From: Nymphaea colorata
Lineage: Eukaryota; Streptophyta; Magnoliopsida; Nymphaeales; Nymphaeaceae
Reading direction: 5' to 3'
DNA length: 60,000 bases
NCBI RefSeq assembly: GCF_008831285.2
Contig: NC_045148.1
Span: 4,032,001-4,092,000, forward strand
Both the position numbers and the translations under genes were made by a program. Shown here piece after piece: positions 1-11,135 of this stretch (positions are counted from its first letter, which is position 1; every line of letters starts with the position of its first letter). A model generated the notes under the pieces. The model saw only the letters and a program-made list of their open reading frames with translations, did not search any database and was not told the origin of the DNA.

Positions 1-715
1 ACCAGAGTCAGGTCTGCAAGGAGAACTGATCAATACGAAGCTGATCGTAACTTGAAAGAAGAAATTAGCACACGCTCGAAGATCGCGAGAAAGAGAGCAG
101 CAGTTCCTGCATTAAGAGATACTCTGATGGGCAGCCCCGTGGAGACTTGTTTTCCTAACAAGAACGGAACCCTTTTTATTTTTCCACATCCAATATTTTG
201 TTTTTCAGACAAAAATGCGTGTTAAGAAAACTATGTTCTCAAGAAAGTTGGCTCAACTTCTTTGGTCATCGATGAGCAATAGTTACGAACAAACTGAATC
301 TATTTTTATCATTTAAAACAGTTTTAGTTTATATATTACCACAAAAATACCCACAACAGTGAGAGATGAAAATGGGATGGTACACATATATTCCCGTTAT
401 CTAAACCCCATCCGGTGGCTGAAGTAGGCTTACTTAAAATAAAACAATAAGAAATGGTGACGCCCCTTAAAGTTTATATCAACCATATCAGAATAGAATT
501 AGTGGGTGAATTAGAGATTAATTTCTAAAAATCTTACAAAGAAAAATTATTTCATTTATTTAATCAGGATGACGTCGCTTGATTAATCATATGAATTTCA
601 TGGGGGAAGGATAGGCAACGTGCATAATTAGGGCAGGGCACTAGTGTTGATGGCCTTCTCTTACTGGATCATACAAAGAGCTCAGTCTCGGAAAGGCTTA
701 AAGCCCTGGCCATAG
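1..715. other. Unassigned intergenic DNA
   Basis: AT-rich sequence with only short, unremarkable reading frames. I see no recognisable coding motif, RNA gene or transposon end. Confidence 0.5.
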
Positions 716-724
716 TTGCCAAAC

Positions 725-945
725 TTGTTACTCAAACTCAGATTGGTTGATGATCAGGTCAGCGAGTTGACTAGGCAACTCAGTGAGTTAACTTTTCTAC
801 TCGATCAAGTTTTAAAAGAACTTGAATCAAGCGAGTTAGGACTGAATCGGGCTGAGTCAGGGGCGAGTTGGCGCAACCCTACCAGGTTTTCTAGTGATCC
901 GAGTTGACTCGGGTGATTCCTGAGCCAACTCGACGAGTCAGCCAA
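725..945. repeat. GAGTTGACTCG-rich patch, possible MITE or hAT end
   Basis: The words GAGTTG, GACTCG, CGAGTT and their complements recur many times in about 220 bp, most densely at 895-940. Dense short inverted words of this kind are typical of the subterminal regions of non-autonomous plant DNA transposons. I could not find a clear terminal inverted repeat with a target duplication, so the boundaries are approximate. A 63-residue open frame across it (716-907) looks like a by-product of the repeat. Confidence 0.35.
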
Positions 946-2100
946 CTATGGTGTCGGCCCCTATTAAGGCCGTGCCTCCCAACCCTAATAGCAAATGGGC
1001 GAGGCTAAATCCAGGAGTACGAAAATGAGGAGGTAGGGTGGAAAAAGTGTATTTCAAGGGCTAATTTGTTTGTTTATTTGGTCTATATAGGAAGACTGTC
1101 TACTTTTTTGGTGAGGAGGAGCTTTACAACCCATCACCCGAAACAGAATCCCCCACCCAAAAAAAAAAAAAAAAGTTTTCCACGTTTATGGGGTCCTAAG
1201 CTGCATCAAGACCTAAGTGGTGTATGGTACACACATTAACTAAAGACTCTGATCCCACCGTTTATAGTCTCGGGAAGGGGAGTAGTGTGTCATGGAAATC
1301 GAACCAACATTGTGCCTTCTATACACTTGCCTACTTGACCAGCTATATTATGCCTCTTTGAGACACGGAGATTCGCCACTTTAAATAGGCTGATTTCTTG
1401 TGGTTCTATAAGTAACTTCAACTCGGCTTAACCAGAGTGTCTTTTCAGGTGACCATTTGGAAGTATTGGTAACATCTGGATTTGGGGTTACTGCAGGGAG
1501 GTGTATTGCTTCATGCTCAGACAGAAGCCTGTGGCACTAAGAGAATGCAGAATCCGGATGGATGTGGGCATCGGCATGGAAGATTAGCCAACGTTGAGGG
1601 AATATCTTGCATCAAGGTGTCCCGTGTTGAAACAAGTGGAAGGAAGTTGCAGCGGTTGGTCTCAAGGTTAGTGGAAGGATGGTCATTTAGTGTCCCATAG
1701 TTATGTTGAATGGCCTTGGTCCGTTTCATGAGACTATTCTTCTAGAGCAGATCTTGAGTGAGCAACGATTAATGGTGCGATGTTGATCACATTTGGCTTG
1801 CATCTAACCATAGGAAATGGCTTCTGTAGCTGCAACCTCTTCAAGGAGGAAGAGGTACTGCTGCTAATCTAGGGAGTAAGTTAGTTCACATAGCAAGGGC
1901 TGTCAGTGAGATGTCAATGTTCTGCAGAAAATCTTTCAATTTTGCACACTGGACCTTCTGCTGAGGTAGCTGAGACCATTCTTGCAATGCAGCTTCTTTG
2001 ATTTTTTGATTTGGTGCTGTCACATTCTCTGACAATTTCTGATCTAGAGGAGTCCCTCTTCTGGCAATGCAAAGGCTTTCCTAGAAGCTTGAATCTCAGT
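946..2100. other. Unassigned intergenic DNA
   Basis: Contains an A-run at about 1159-1174 and short overlapping open frames near 1480-1730 on both strands, without family motifs. Nothing here supports a gene. Confidence 0.45.
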
Positions 2101-2109
2101 TTCTTTTTA

Positions 2110-2570
2110 ACTATAGATATATGATTTTTAGTGGCATTCAGAATGTGCCACTGAATGTGGTTTGTGGTGCATTGAGATGGTAATAACAGTTTGTGGTACA
2201 GTTCTCAAATATCATAGTTGCATTCTACGACAGTCTGTACATGCTGATAAAAGGTTTTCAGTGACGCTTCAGTTGTGCCATTGTAGGCCTTTTTACAAGA
2301 AGTCATCCAAGGCACTTTCAGTGGCATCCTCCCAAAGTTAGTATTAAATTACTATGGCACACAACAAGTGCATTATAATGTATGGTTTGTGATTGATTTT
2401 TTGTCCTTGAAGTTCTTTCAGTGGCATTTATGAAACGTCAGCTTCAAGCACCACTAAAGGCCCTTTAGTGACATTCAACGTAGGTGTAAGCTGCTACTAA
2501 AGGTATTAATGACGGTTTTGGCATTTTTACTGACATTTTTTGCATGTCACTATTGGTTTATTTTGTAGTG
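2110..2570 (-). mobile_element. Possible CACTA (En/Spm) transposon end
   Basis: On the - strand the sequence starting at 2570 reads CACTACAAAATAAACC, the form expected of a CACTA terminal inverted repeat. The 450 bp inside it (toward lower coordinates) repeat words such as AGTGGCAT, CACTAAAGG and AGTGACAT in both orientations, as CACTA subterminal regions do. No transposase frame and no partner CACTA end are seen in the window, so this would be a truncated or solo end. Similar words continue to about 2680, which weakens the boundary. Confidence 0.42.
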
Positions 2571-5500
2571 TATACACCACTATTGACATTTGATGGCAAT
2601 TTGGGAACGACACTAAAGACCTTGTGCGACTGCGAAAATTTATTGCATAAAAAGGTAAAGACACTAAAAATATAAAATTTTTCCTGGTTATATAGAGATC
2701 AATGTCATTAAAATAAGATTTTGACACATCCGAATGTATTAATACATACAAAATTTACAATTACAAATCTAGCATTTTGGTGTATCCACCTCAAACTACA
2801 AATCCAACATTTACAAGATCACCAGCAATCCATCTCAGTTCTTGTTATGTAGATCATTGTGAATGACCTCAAGAAGCTTTAAAAACCTTCCTTTGAAAAG
2901 ATTTGGCCTTCAAAGTGCAAGCACCATCTAGCTCCTAAATTGACTCATTTATCTCTTCAGTGCTGCCTATATCTACTAATGTCACTCCAATCTCATTTGC
3001 AAGGATAACTTTGGGTCTGATGTGCTTCTTAAACTCATTAATCAGCAAAAACTTCCCAATCATGTATGCGACAAATACAGTGTTTAAAGACAGCGTGGAA
3101 ACAATGTTTGGGGATAAAAGACAAGGGTAGCCAAAATAACAGGAACCCACACACACATATACACATACATGCATAGATATAGGGAAGGTAACTGGTGCCC
3201 ACCCAAAGAAAGCCTAGTATGTCTGCCTTCTCATGGACTATCATGGATACCCACTTCATGTACCTTCATGAACAGGTGGACTAAAGAAAGTTGGGCCACA
3301 TTGATTATACACTATATATATGAGAGAGAGTGTGTCTATATAAATATATAGTAACTTAATTTTTTAGGTTTGTGTTATGTAGAAGTAGTCATATGATGAA
3401 ACAAGATTATGTCAATTTGCAATTATGTGTAGAAAAATGATAAGCATGACTCACAATGTGAAGGGGAAAGTGACCTACCGTGGACAAACTTTGAAAAGGC
3501 ATTTTGTTTTTCAATTGACATATATTAGGAGAAAAAGTCATCAGCTAGAAGCCTAGAAGATGAAAAGGAGAAGGTTCCCAACATAAAATTAATTACCTGT
3601 GGACCAAGGAAACGACCAATAGGCTGCCCAAAAGGCCAGCTAACAACCCTATGAAAAAGAGTGTACTCTTGCTCTATCCTACACTTGTTTTGCATTCCAG
3701 TTCAGTCATTTTCCCCTCAAAATGCTCCAGAGTTGCAAATTAAAAAGGATATGGAGGGGATATATATATATACACACACACACACCCGAAGAATACAAAT
3801 GTGAAGGCATGTAAAAAAGCAAACATGCCTTTAAAATGCTAATCTCTTGTTAAAATCCTTATAATGTACAAATACGATTATGTTGTTGACACTATATATT
3901 ATATATATATATATAATGTAGTTGGATCTAAGTTTAGATGAAATTCTTGGTATATGACCTCCTTTTCATCATTTTCTATGTTTATGAATATTTGATGATG
4001 ATGAACATATTATTCTTGATTTTTAGTGATTTTTTTATGAATTTTTCAAAAAAAAATCTATTTTTTTCTGATTTATTTTTTATTTTTTAAAAAAATATTA
4101 TATTTTACGAAATTTTACGATACGGCATATCTTAAATCCAGATCGATATGGCTTACGATACGCTTTTTACAACATTGACTCAGAGGTGAGATCACATGAA
4201 AGGTAAATTTACATTGTATACAAAATGGTCCCAAGAGATCCAAATCAAATGTTTGTTCCTAAAAGCAATAAGGAAAACCATGATTTTACAGCCTATAAGT
4301 CTTAAATACCTTGGTTCAATTCCTATGACAAACTTATATGCCATTGAACTTTCACAATTCAAGAGTCAATTATTTTATAATGAAACGTGAGGAAACATGT
4401 GTGCAATCAAGTTAGAAATGAAAAGTTAAAATTGATTTAAACCATGCTTTACATAGCCCAAATTAGTTGGCAGTCTTAGATTCTAGTCATCAAAGCATTT
4501 TAATTCATGACAGCATAATAATAGATCATAAGAAAGATTACCAAAAAGCAGACCAACAAGAAATTAGATGCCAAGAGTTAAACAAGAAGGAAATGGAAGG
4601 AAAAAAAAAACATAGCTGGATTTGACTATCTATGTCTTTGTTTCCTTTTTGTCCAGAGACTAAGATGTAGAGCACTAGAGAGAACATCAGTTCTAGTGAG
4701 AAAAAAAATAGTCAATGAAAAGTGAGCTTAATACAAAAATGCTAAAAGATGCTATTCATGTCCCACACAGGTGCAAATGACTTACGCTTGATGTAGGAGC
4801 TTGTTTCTTCCCAGAACTCAATTCCCTATGTGTTTGAGTTGAATCTAGGGCCAGCCAATTTACACCATTACAGATCAATAGTGACCAATAGAAAACAAGA
4901 CATATTTATCAAACATAATTAAACCAAGCAACAACTTTAGTAGCAAACCGTTAGCACTATTGAGGAAACATGGACTCTTGAGATCAGTCCATTTTATGAC
5001 CTATTATCAACTTCAAGATCTCTTTTTGCGGTAAGCTCCTAAATTTGTTATCTAATTAGACCAAATGAACAAGGTTGAAGGATTAAAACTTAGAAAGTTC
5101 CAATATTACTTTTCCAGCATGAAACGAGTGAAACTCATTGTCCCTAGTTTTTTGTGGAAACTTTTGATTTGAATGGTTGATGTGCTTGCCACACTTTATA
5201 CCTGCAATAACAATCACTAAAATTGTAACATAAGAAAAATTATTTTTAAAACAAAACAAGCTATCACGTGCTAACTGTGACACCCAAAATTTCACAAACT
5301 CATTTTTTCGTAAAACATGCCAAAATTTGATCAACATAAAATTCTTGAGAATGTGACAAGCACACAACCAAATTGCATGAAACATAGGACACCGCTTTTA
5401 GTCATTCATTTTTATTATCTACAAAACATGTAAATGCTAAAAGTATTATAAAATAATAGACATGATGACCCAATTTCCTTTTCTTTCAAAACCCAAAATT

Positions 5501-6390
5501 CACAAGATCAAAAGCAAGCAAATAAACAAAAGAATGATGTGCATGCTCACAGAACAATTTTTTTTGTGGGATGTGAACTATGCCCTCCAATATGCCAGAT
5601 GGCAGGCCAGGCCAGCTGAGACCTGAAAATACGATGCAACAGAAGGCTGAGCCTTCATTGTATGAAAAATAACCAGCCAAATTATAGACCCTCTAGGAGG
5701 TATGCATTAAGTTATATTCCAAACCTCTGGTGAAGCATATCACATTATATATGCCACATGTAATGCAATTTTCAAAGTAATTTGATCCCACAAAATCATA
5801 GAACTCGATACACTCAAGCAGTCACTCATTTTGATCATAATACACTTGATTTAATATTTATTTGATGACTATATTATTTGAATTATTCGGTCTGAATACA
5901 CTTGATCGATCATTCATTTGAATACAGTACGTTTAAACATCCATTTCATTATGATGCACTCGGGCCTTAGGCACTTGATCACAATACATCTATTCACAAT
6001 GCACTTAATTGATTGTTCACTGAATCATTCACTTAGTTACAATTCATTTAAATGATTCTTCATGCACACTATACTTGATCAATCCTTCATTATATATTTT
6101 GATTACCTAGACAGGGTATACATGATGGGAGTGTCAACCATTCAAACGAACAAGATGTCATTCAATCTGGGTACAACTCAACAGTAAATATTCATTCAAA
6201 TCTTATTTTCAGTACCAATTACCGTTATCCACTTGAAACACACTCATCATATATGACAAAAACATATCACACAATCACCTAAGGGTTTAAAGTATCTATT
6301 TAAGTTGAAACCCAAAGATGGAGTTAAATACATTTTACCTTTTAAGACTTTAAGTTATTAATCAGAGGTCGGGTCTAGGAGATTCGTATC
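2571..6390. other. Unassigned AT-rich intergenic DNA with microsatellites
   Basis: No coding motif is seen. It holds a TA/CA microsatellite at 3760-3785, an AT run at about 3896-3917 and a T/A homopolymer-rich patch at 4020-4110. Short open frames, the longest 100 residues at 5083-5385 on the - strand, have no recognisable domain. Confidence 0.5.
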
Positions 6391-6790
6391 ATTCTCCCCC
6401 TGAGATCAGACTTGCCCCCAAGTCCGTACGGTGCGAGCTCGAAGGATGAGACTTTCCTGTCGCCCCGCTAGCCCCAGCACAATCTGATCCTCCAACAAGC
6501 CTCTATTGTCTCTAAGCTGATCATGGGAAATATCAAAATCCATCGTTGCATAGACATTATGTGAATACCCACCACTATATCTACCCCCTTAGAAGTCCAA
6601 GTAGTGTCACTCATAAAGGTACATATCAGATCGCCATCTCGGCACCAAAGCTCATAGAATGAAACACGTGCACCAATTCCTTACTCCAAGGCAAGGACAC
6701 TCCTGGGTTTTGCACTCAGCTTCGAGCATCACAGAAACCCCAGAAGAATCATGTAATGAATCGGTGTCATGCAAGCATGTTCTACAGTGC
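6390..6790 (-). other. Probable downstream part of the gypsy remnant, no motif
   Basis: The sequence follows the decayed protease on the - strand and is higher in GC than the DNA to its left. It may be the protease-to-RT linker of the same element, but I could not recognise RT motifs in it. Confidence 0.3.
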
Positions 6791-7838
6791 TAGAGGGCCT
6801 TGGGCACCACCTCCTCGCTCTCATGTAGATATTGCTCAGTTGTGAGGGTGAACAACCATAAGGATGCTGCATAGCTCCTCAAAGCGGTGAGAGCAACATG
6901 ATCACCTCCCTCTCGGTGAATGTCATGGCCATATCAGAAAAATTCCAGTAGATGCCCCCTAAGGAACACAGCCACGGGACCCCAAGTACAATATCTACAT
7001 TACATGGCTGATAGGTAGGACAAAGAGGTCCACCTTGAATGGGACGTTCAGCATGACCAAATCCACTGCACAACATAATAAACGGGAATGTAGTTTGCTA
7101 CATCAAATATAGGATACTCCCTCGTCCCTATGGTGCCTCCTTCACTACATGGTGATTGAGAAGGTTGCGAGTGGCTCTTGAGTCAACAAACACCACAACT
7201 CTTCTTATCTGTTCGATGAAACCTGTCCTTGCATGGCATTCGGTGTGTGCTCATAGGCTAACGTACGCTAAGATGTCTCCACTTGACTTAACTGTCACGT
7301 TTGGCTCGGTCTTCTCCTCTAGGTTGATCGTCATACTCCGGAGATGGCTCATCCTTATACAATGAGTTGACAGTATAAACGTGCAAATGTTGGCATTTGT
7401 GGGTCTTATACCACTTCTCTTCACAAGCGGAGCAGAGATTAAGGGTTATCTGGCTTTGCCGACTGATTTGGTTTAGCAGCCAGTCGATGAGGAGTTGTCT
7501 TAACCTTGGGATCAGCTTGCCTCCATGGCTTATGCAGGGGTCTCTTCCTGTGCTGCTTCTCATCAATGGTGCGAGCAAAATAGAAGCAATTTCGTAGAGA
7601 TTACGGTCTCATAGGTTGCATCTCGATGCATATCTCATCCCATAGACCACCTACGAACTAATCCATAAGCAGGTGCTCTGGCCAGCCAACCACCATGGAG
7701 CTCAAATCCTCAAAGTTGTGGTACTCTTCCATTATCCCCTTTTGATGAAGTTGCTTGAGTTTGTCCTCATAGTCAACAAAGGTTGACTCTCTAATTGACC
7801 GCTTCTTCCAGACCGCAACCTTCTAAGTGATCTGAAAA
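6790..7838 (-). pseudogene. Decayed Ty3/gypsy gag-protease
   Basis: Read on the - strand this is a retrotransposon gag followed by an aspartic protease, broken by stops and frame changes. The gag part (about 7390-7830) includes the retrotransposon-gag style segment LSSMVVGWPEHLL. A zinc knuckle follows at 7393-7434 with cysteines and histidine spaced C-x2-C-x7-H-x-C (CSACEEKW...HKC), the form used by Ty3/gypsy chromoviruses. The protease part has VVVFVDSRATRNLL near 7160-7200, where the catalytic D-S/T-G triad reads DSR (glycine lost). The conserved LGVPWL...W.F block follows in the open frame 6879-7076. No RT follows, so the copy is truncated. A chromovirus origin is inferred from the knuckle and the protease tail. 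It has no function of its own. Confidence 0.7.
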
Positions 7839-7842
7839 TATA

Positions 7843-7965
7843 TACCAAAAAATTGGATACCATAAAGCATACCATGGAGGTAGGTAGACCCCACTTGGGA
7901 TGATGTGAAGTCCAGATCGATTTTGCCACAACCTGAATAAGACATTGCCATACAGAAAAATGCTT
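7843..7965. repeat. Dispersed repeat R1, copy A
   Basis: About 120 bp match 21181-21305 in the same orientation, from CCAAAAAATTGGATA through the GATGATG and GAAAAATG blocks, with many substitutions. In this copy R1 is directly followed by repeat R2; in the other copy about 2.6 kb separates them. Confidence 0.65.
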
Positions 7966-7982
7966 TCTAAGTTTATCTAGAC

Positions 7983-9960
7983 ATAACTAAATTATATATT
8001 ATAGCAAATGTAAATCACTCTCTCACCGTGGAATCTTCTCATGGTCAGGAGTTGAAAATAGGTTTAGGCAAGATATTTGTTGAAGGGGCATGACTTTGGG
8101 ACCCATTGAGAAGATAGATCAATGGGTTTTCTATTTAGGAAATTCCATTTATGCATGAAGAATGCATTAAAATGTACATTCGTTCATAGCTCACCCTAGC
8201 TGGACATTATTCTCAGCCATGAATAAGAACTAAAATGAAACCCTCCCATGAATATTAAACTTGAAAATCAATAGCAAGAAGCAAAAATAAATGAAGAACA
8301 AGCTAGAATCACCCCTACCTTGTGGTCGAACTTAGTGTTTGGAACTTCTCTTTGCTTATTTTTTAAATCAAGCAATCCTAAACAAGAATCCAAGCTTAGA
8401 TTCGATGTTAAAAAAAAACTAGAAAAAGTGGGTCCTCTTGCTGAAAATGGAAAACAAAGATAATCTTTCTTATACCACAAATGCTAAGCAAGAATCCAAT
8501 GAAGTACCTAGCTTAGCAAATCTAGAAGCAAGGAAATGAGAGAAAGAGCTTGGACGATGGCAGCTCCTCCTCTCCTTGGTTTCTTCTTCATCTTCTTCCT
8601 CTTGGATGCAACTAAGGGGAAGAGAGAGAGAGAGCGCGCAAGTGCTAAAAAAATGAAAATAGTCCGCCCCGGACCTCAAGGGGGGTCTAAATAGATTTTT
8701 CTTCTTCTTTTTCTTTTTTACTTTGATTTTGCCTAAAATGGAGGAGCAATGGTAGACTGTGCCCCTCCTCTTTTTTCATTTTTTCGGAAGTTTTTGAAAA
8801 AGAAAATCCCCCTCCATGAGAAACATTATTTTGATGTGGCATCCTTGGGTTGGTCCACCCTTGTGAGGTGGCATGGACCGACCAATGGTTGGTCGCTTAG
8901 GTGGAAAGATGGTCATCATTGCTTGGGTAATGTGGCTGCCACATCACCCATGCTAATTCCCAAGAAAGTTTAGTCCTTTTTTTATTTCAAGAATGGTCTC
9001 ACGTAGTCCACATGCATGAGCTAGGTGCGTTGGATTAGGTCAAGTCCAACGTGACTTTGACCAAGACCAATTGTGATTTTAATTTAAAACTTTGGGTTTG
9101 AAACCCAATTTCAAATTATGATTCAAACTTTGATGAGAAAAGCCTTTGACTTTGACATTTTCGTCTAAATTTGATTGAAGATGGATATGACTTGGACAAA
9201 ACCATCTTTTAATTTGTACGGTTGTATATTTGACTCATATGACTTACTATTCAAATATGTAATTGCTTTGCTTAAAACCCTAAATTAGGATTCTAGCGTT
9301 TGAGCTTGATTGAGAAGGATAATTTTTTCCTAAAATTGAATTGACTGGATGGTTTGACCATGGTCAATGTCTAATTCATGCTTTGACTTCCATTAAATTT
9401 GGCAAAGTTTGATGATTTTGACACTTAGACAACATTGAATTCTGTTTTTGCTAAGTTCTATTTGGATTGTGCTTCAACTATGCTTAGTCAAAGCTATGTA
9501 AGGTTTAGTCAAAAGACTATTTTGGTCCACAATGAGATTGATTGATGAGTTCAATGGGTTCAAGTTTTATTTAGCCTACTAGGTTTGGCACCACCTTTGG
9601 GTGAGCCTTGGCCTCATAGGCCGTGTGGGGCCCACACGTGCACACGACATTTCAGATATCTAGTTGGATCTAGTTTTGGATTTGTGATCTAGATTTGGAT
9701 TCATATTGCATTTGGATTCCCAATGATAATTTCAAATGGATTTGGGTTGCAAATCCTAATTTGGATCTAGTAATCTATGGAATGAGATTTAGACTCGTAA
9801 TCCTACATTGGAGTTGTGCTACGAGTTAAATTGATTGTTTAAACCTAATTGAGTTCAAAATTTAGTTTGAAATTAAGCATTTTCACAATCATAAGTGAAA
9901 TTCTTCGTATACTTTAGAATTACCATTTGCAGCTGAATGAAAAATTTTGGGTGGTTAAGA
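7983..9960. repeat. Dispersed 2-kb noncoding repeat R2, copy A
   Basis: Direct repeat of 23946-26058. Matching landmarks in order are ACTAAATTATATATT, CTTCTCATGGTC, GGTTTAGG, GATCAATGGG, the pyrimidine-rich TTCTTCTTTTTC block, GTTGGTC, and the long block around GACACTTAGACAACATTG. It has no coding motif. It lies just upstream (- strand sense) of the decayed gag, so it could be the LTR or leader of that gypsy family. The copy-B edge reads TGTTAAC on the - strand, an LTR-like start, but no matching end was defined. Confidence 0.7.
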
Positions 9961-11039
9961 GATGCATCTCTTTGTTGTTAAGCAAGTTGAAGACTACTTC
10001 GCAGGATAGATTCACACACTAAATTTTTTGCAAACTGTTTTGAAAAAGTTTGTTTTTCAGATGAAGCCAAGCCACCTTTCATGAGGAAATGCCATGAAAA
10101 GTCTTGAAATGAGAACGTTTTTCTCATTTTCACATGAAATTCTATAAAGGAATTGATATTGATTTGGAAATCTTGCAATTGCCACTTGATGCTTAAAGTG
10201 CTTAGCCCTTCATGCCCATAGACAAGTGTTTTTTTTTCGCTTTTCTTTTGCTTTTTTGGCTTTAGTTTTTTGAATTTTTTTTATTTCCTTTTGAGCCACC
10301 CTTCACTCTTGCGGAAATTCCTTACAACCCCAAGAGCTACTACAGAGTTTCACTGCTTTGATGGTTTTGCGTAGTTTGTTTTGTACAATATCAAGCCTAT
10401 CGGGCTTTTTACTGAACCCTTGTAGCGAGCTTTGGGCTGGTAGCTCCCAGACCAATTGGCCTTTAGGATATCAGTTGCAAAACACCCCTCAGATTTACTT
10501 ACTCAAATTCAAAAGGCTTTTGGAGGTTGATATGAGCAAAATGTTCATGGATTGCTTTTTTAGGTTCACAGTGCAAGCATAGGTTGTATAACCACCCACT
10601 ATTACAGAGCTTTGAACCAAAGGAACAACTACACTCACCCTGATCTCATTGCTCAACTCATTTTGTTTGATAGCTTTTCTTGCATCTTGCCAAGGTTTTG
10701 TGGGTTACAAGGGCTTTTCCTCATGGCGTCTCATGTTACACATTCACAAGTGCTCAATTGTTGGGAGCAACATTAATTCCTAAACGTTGATCTTTCGATT
10801 TCATTGAAATTTATTGCATGATTCAAGCCAATGCCCTTTTCAGTCACTCTCGAGACACAAGTTGGATATTGAAAATTTTGATTGAAAATGCGTTTTTGAA
10901 TTCTTTTACAAAACCATTATGAAGTTTCCTCTAAGAGATGTGATGCCCATTAGTTGGTTTGAAAATTGCAGAAAACATGATTATCAAAACACAATTGTTT
11001 TGGAATTTTGAATTGCAAGTTCAAGTATGAAATTTCTTG
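9961..11039. other. Unassigned DNA downstream of the Tat-like element
   Basis: Lies 3' of the decayed integrase on the - strand. It may include the untranslated tail or LTR of that element. I see no PBS, LTR boundary or coding motif. Short open frames at 9978-10178 (-) and 10358-10582 (+) are unrecognised. Confidence 0.4.
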
Positions 11040-11127
11040 AAATGCAAAGCATTAAACGAGATCAGGGATTTCGACCCCCATAAACATCAATTAGTCGATA
11101 AGGATGGTGAGGTAGAATCTCTTTAAT

Positions 11128-11135
11128 GACATATG
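11128..11135. repeat. hAT target-site duplication, left
   Basis: GACATATG, identical to 13098-13105 and directly abutting the element end. Eight base pairs is the expected hAT target duplication length. Confidence 0.93.

Noticed and set aside
1290-1320. tRNA-like T-arm (complement of GGTTCGATTTCC)
   Set aside because: No acceptor stem or anticodon arm could be paired around it.
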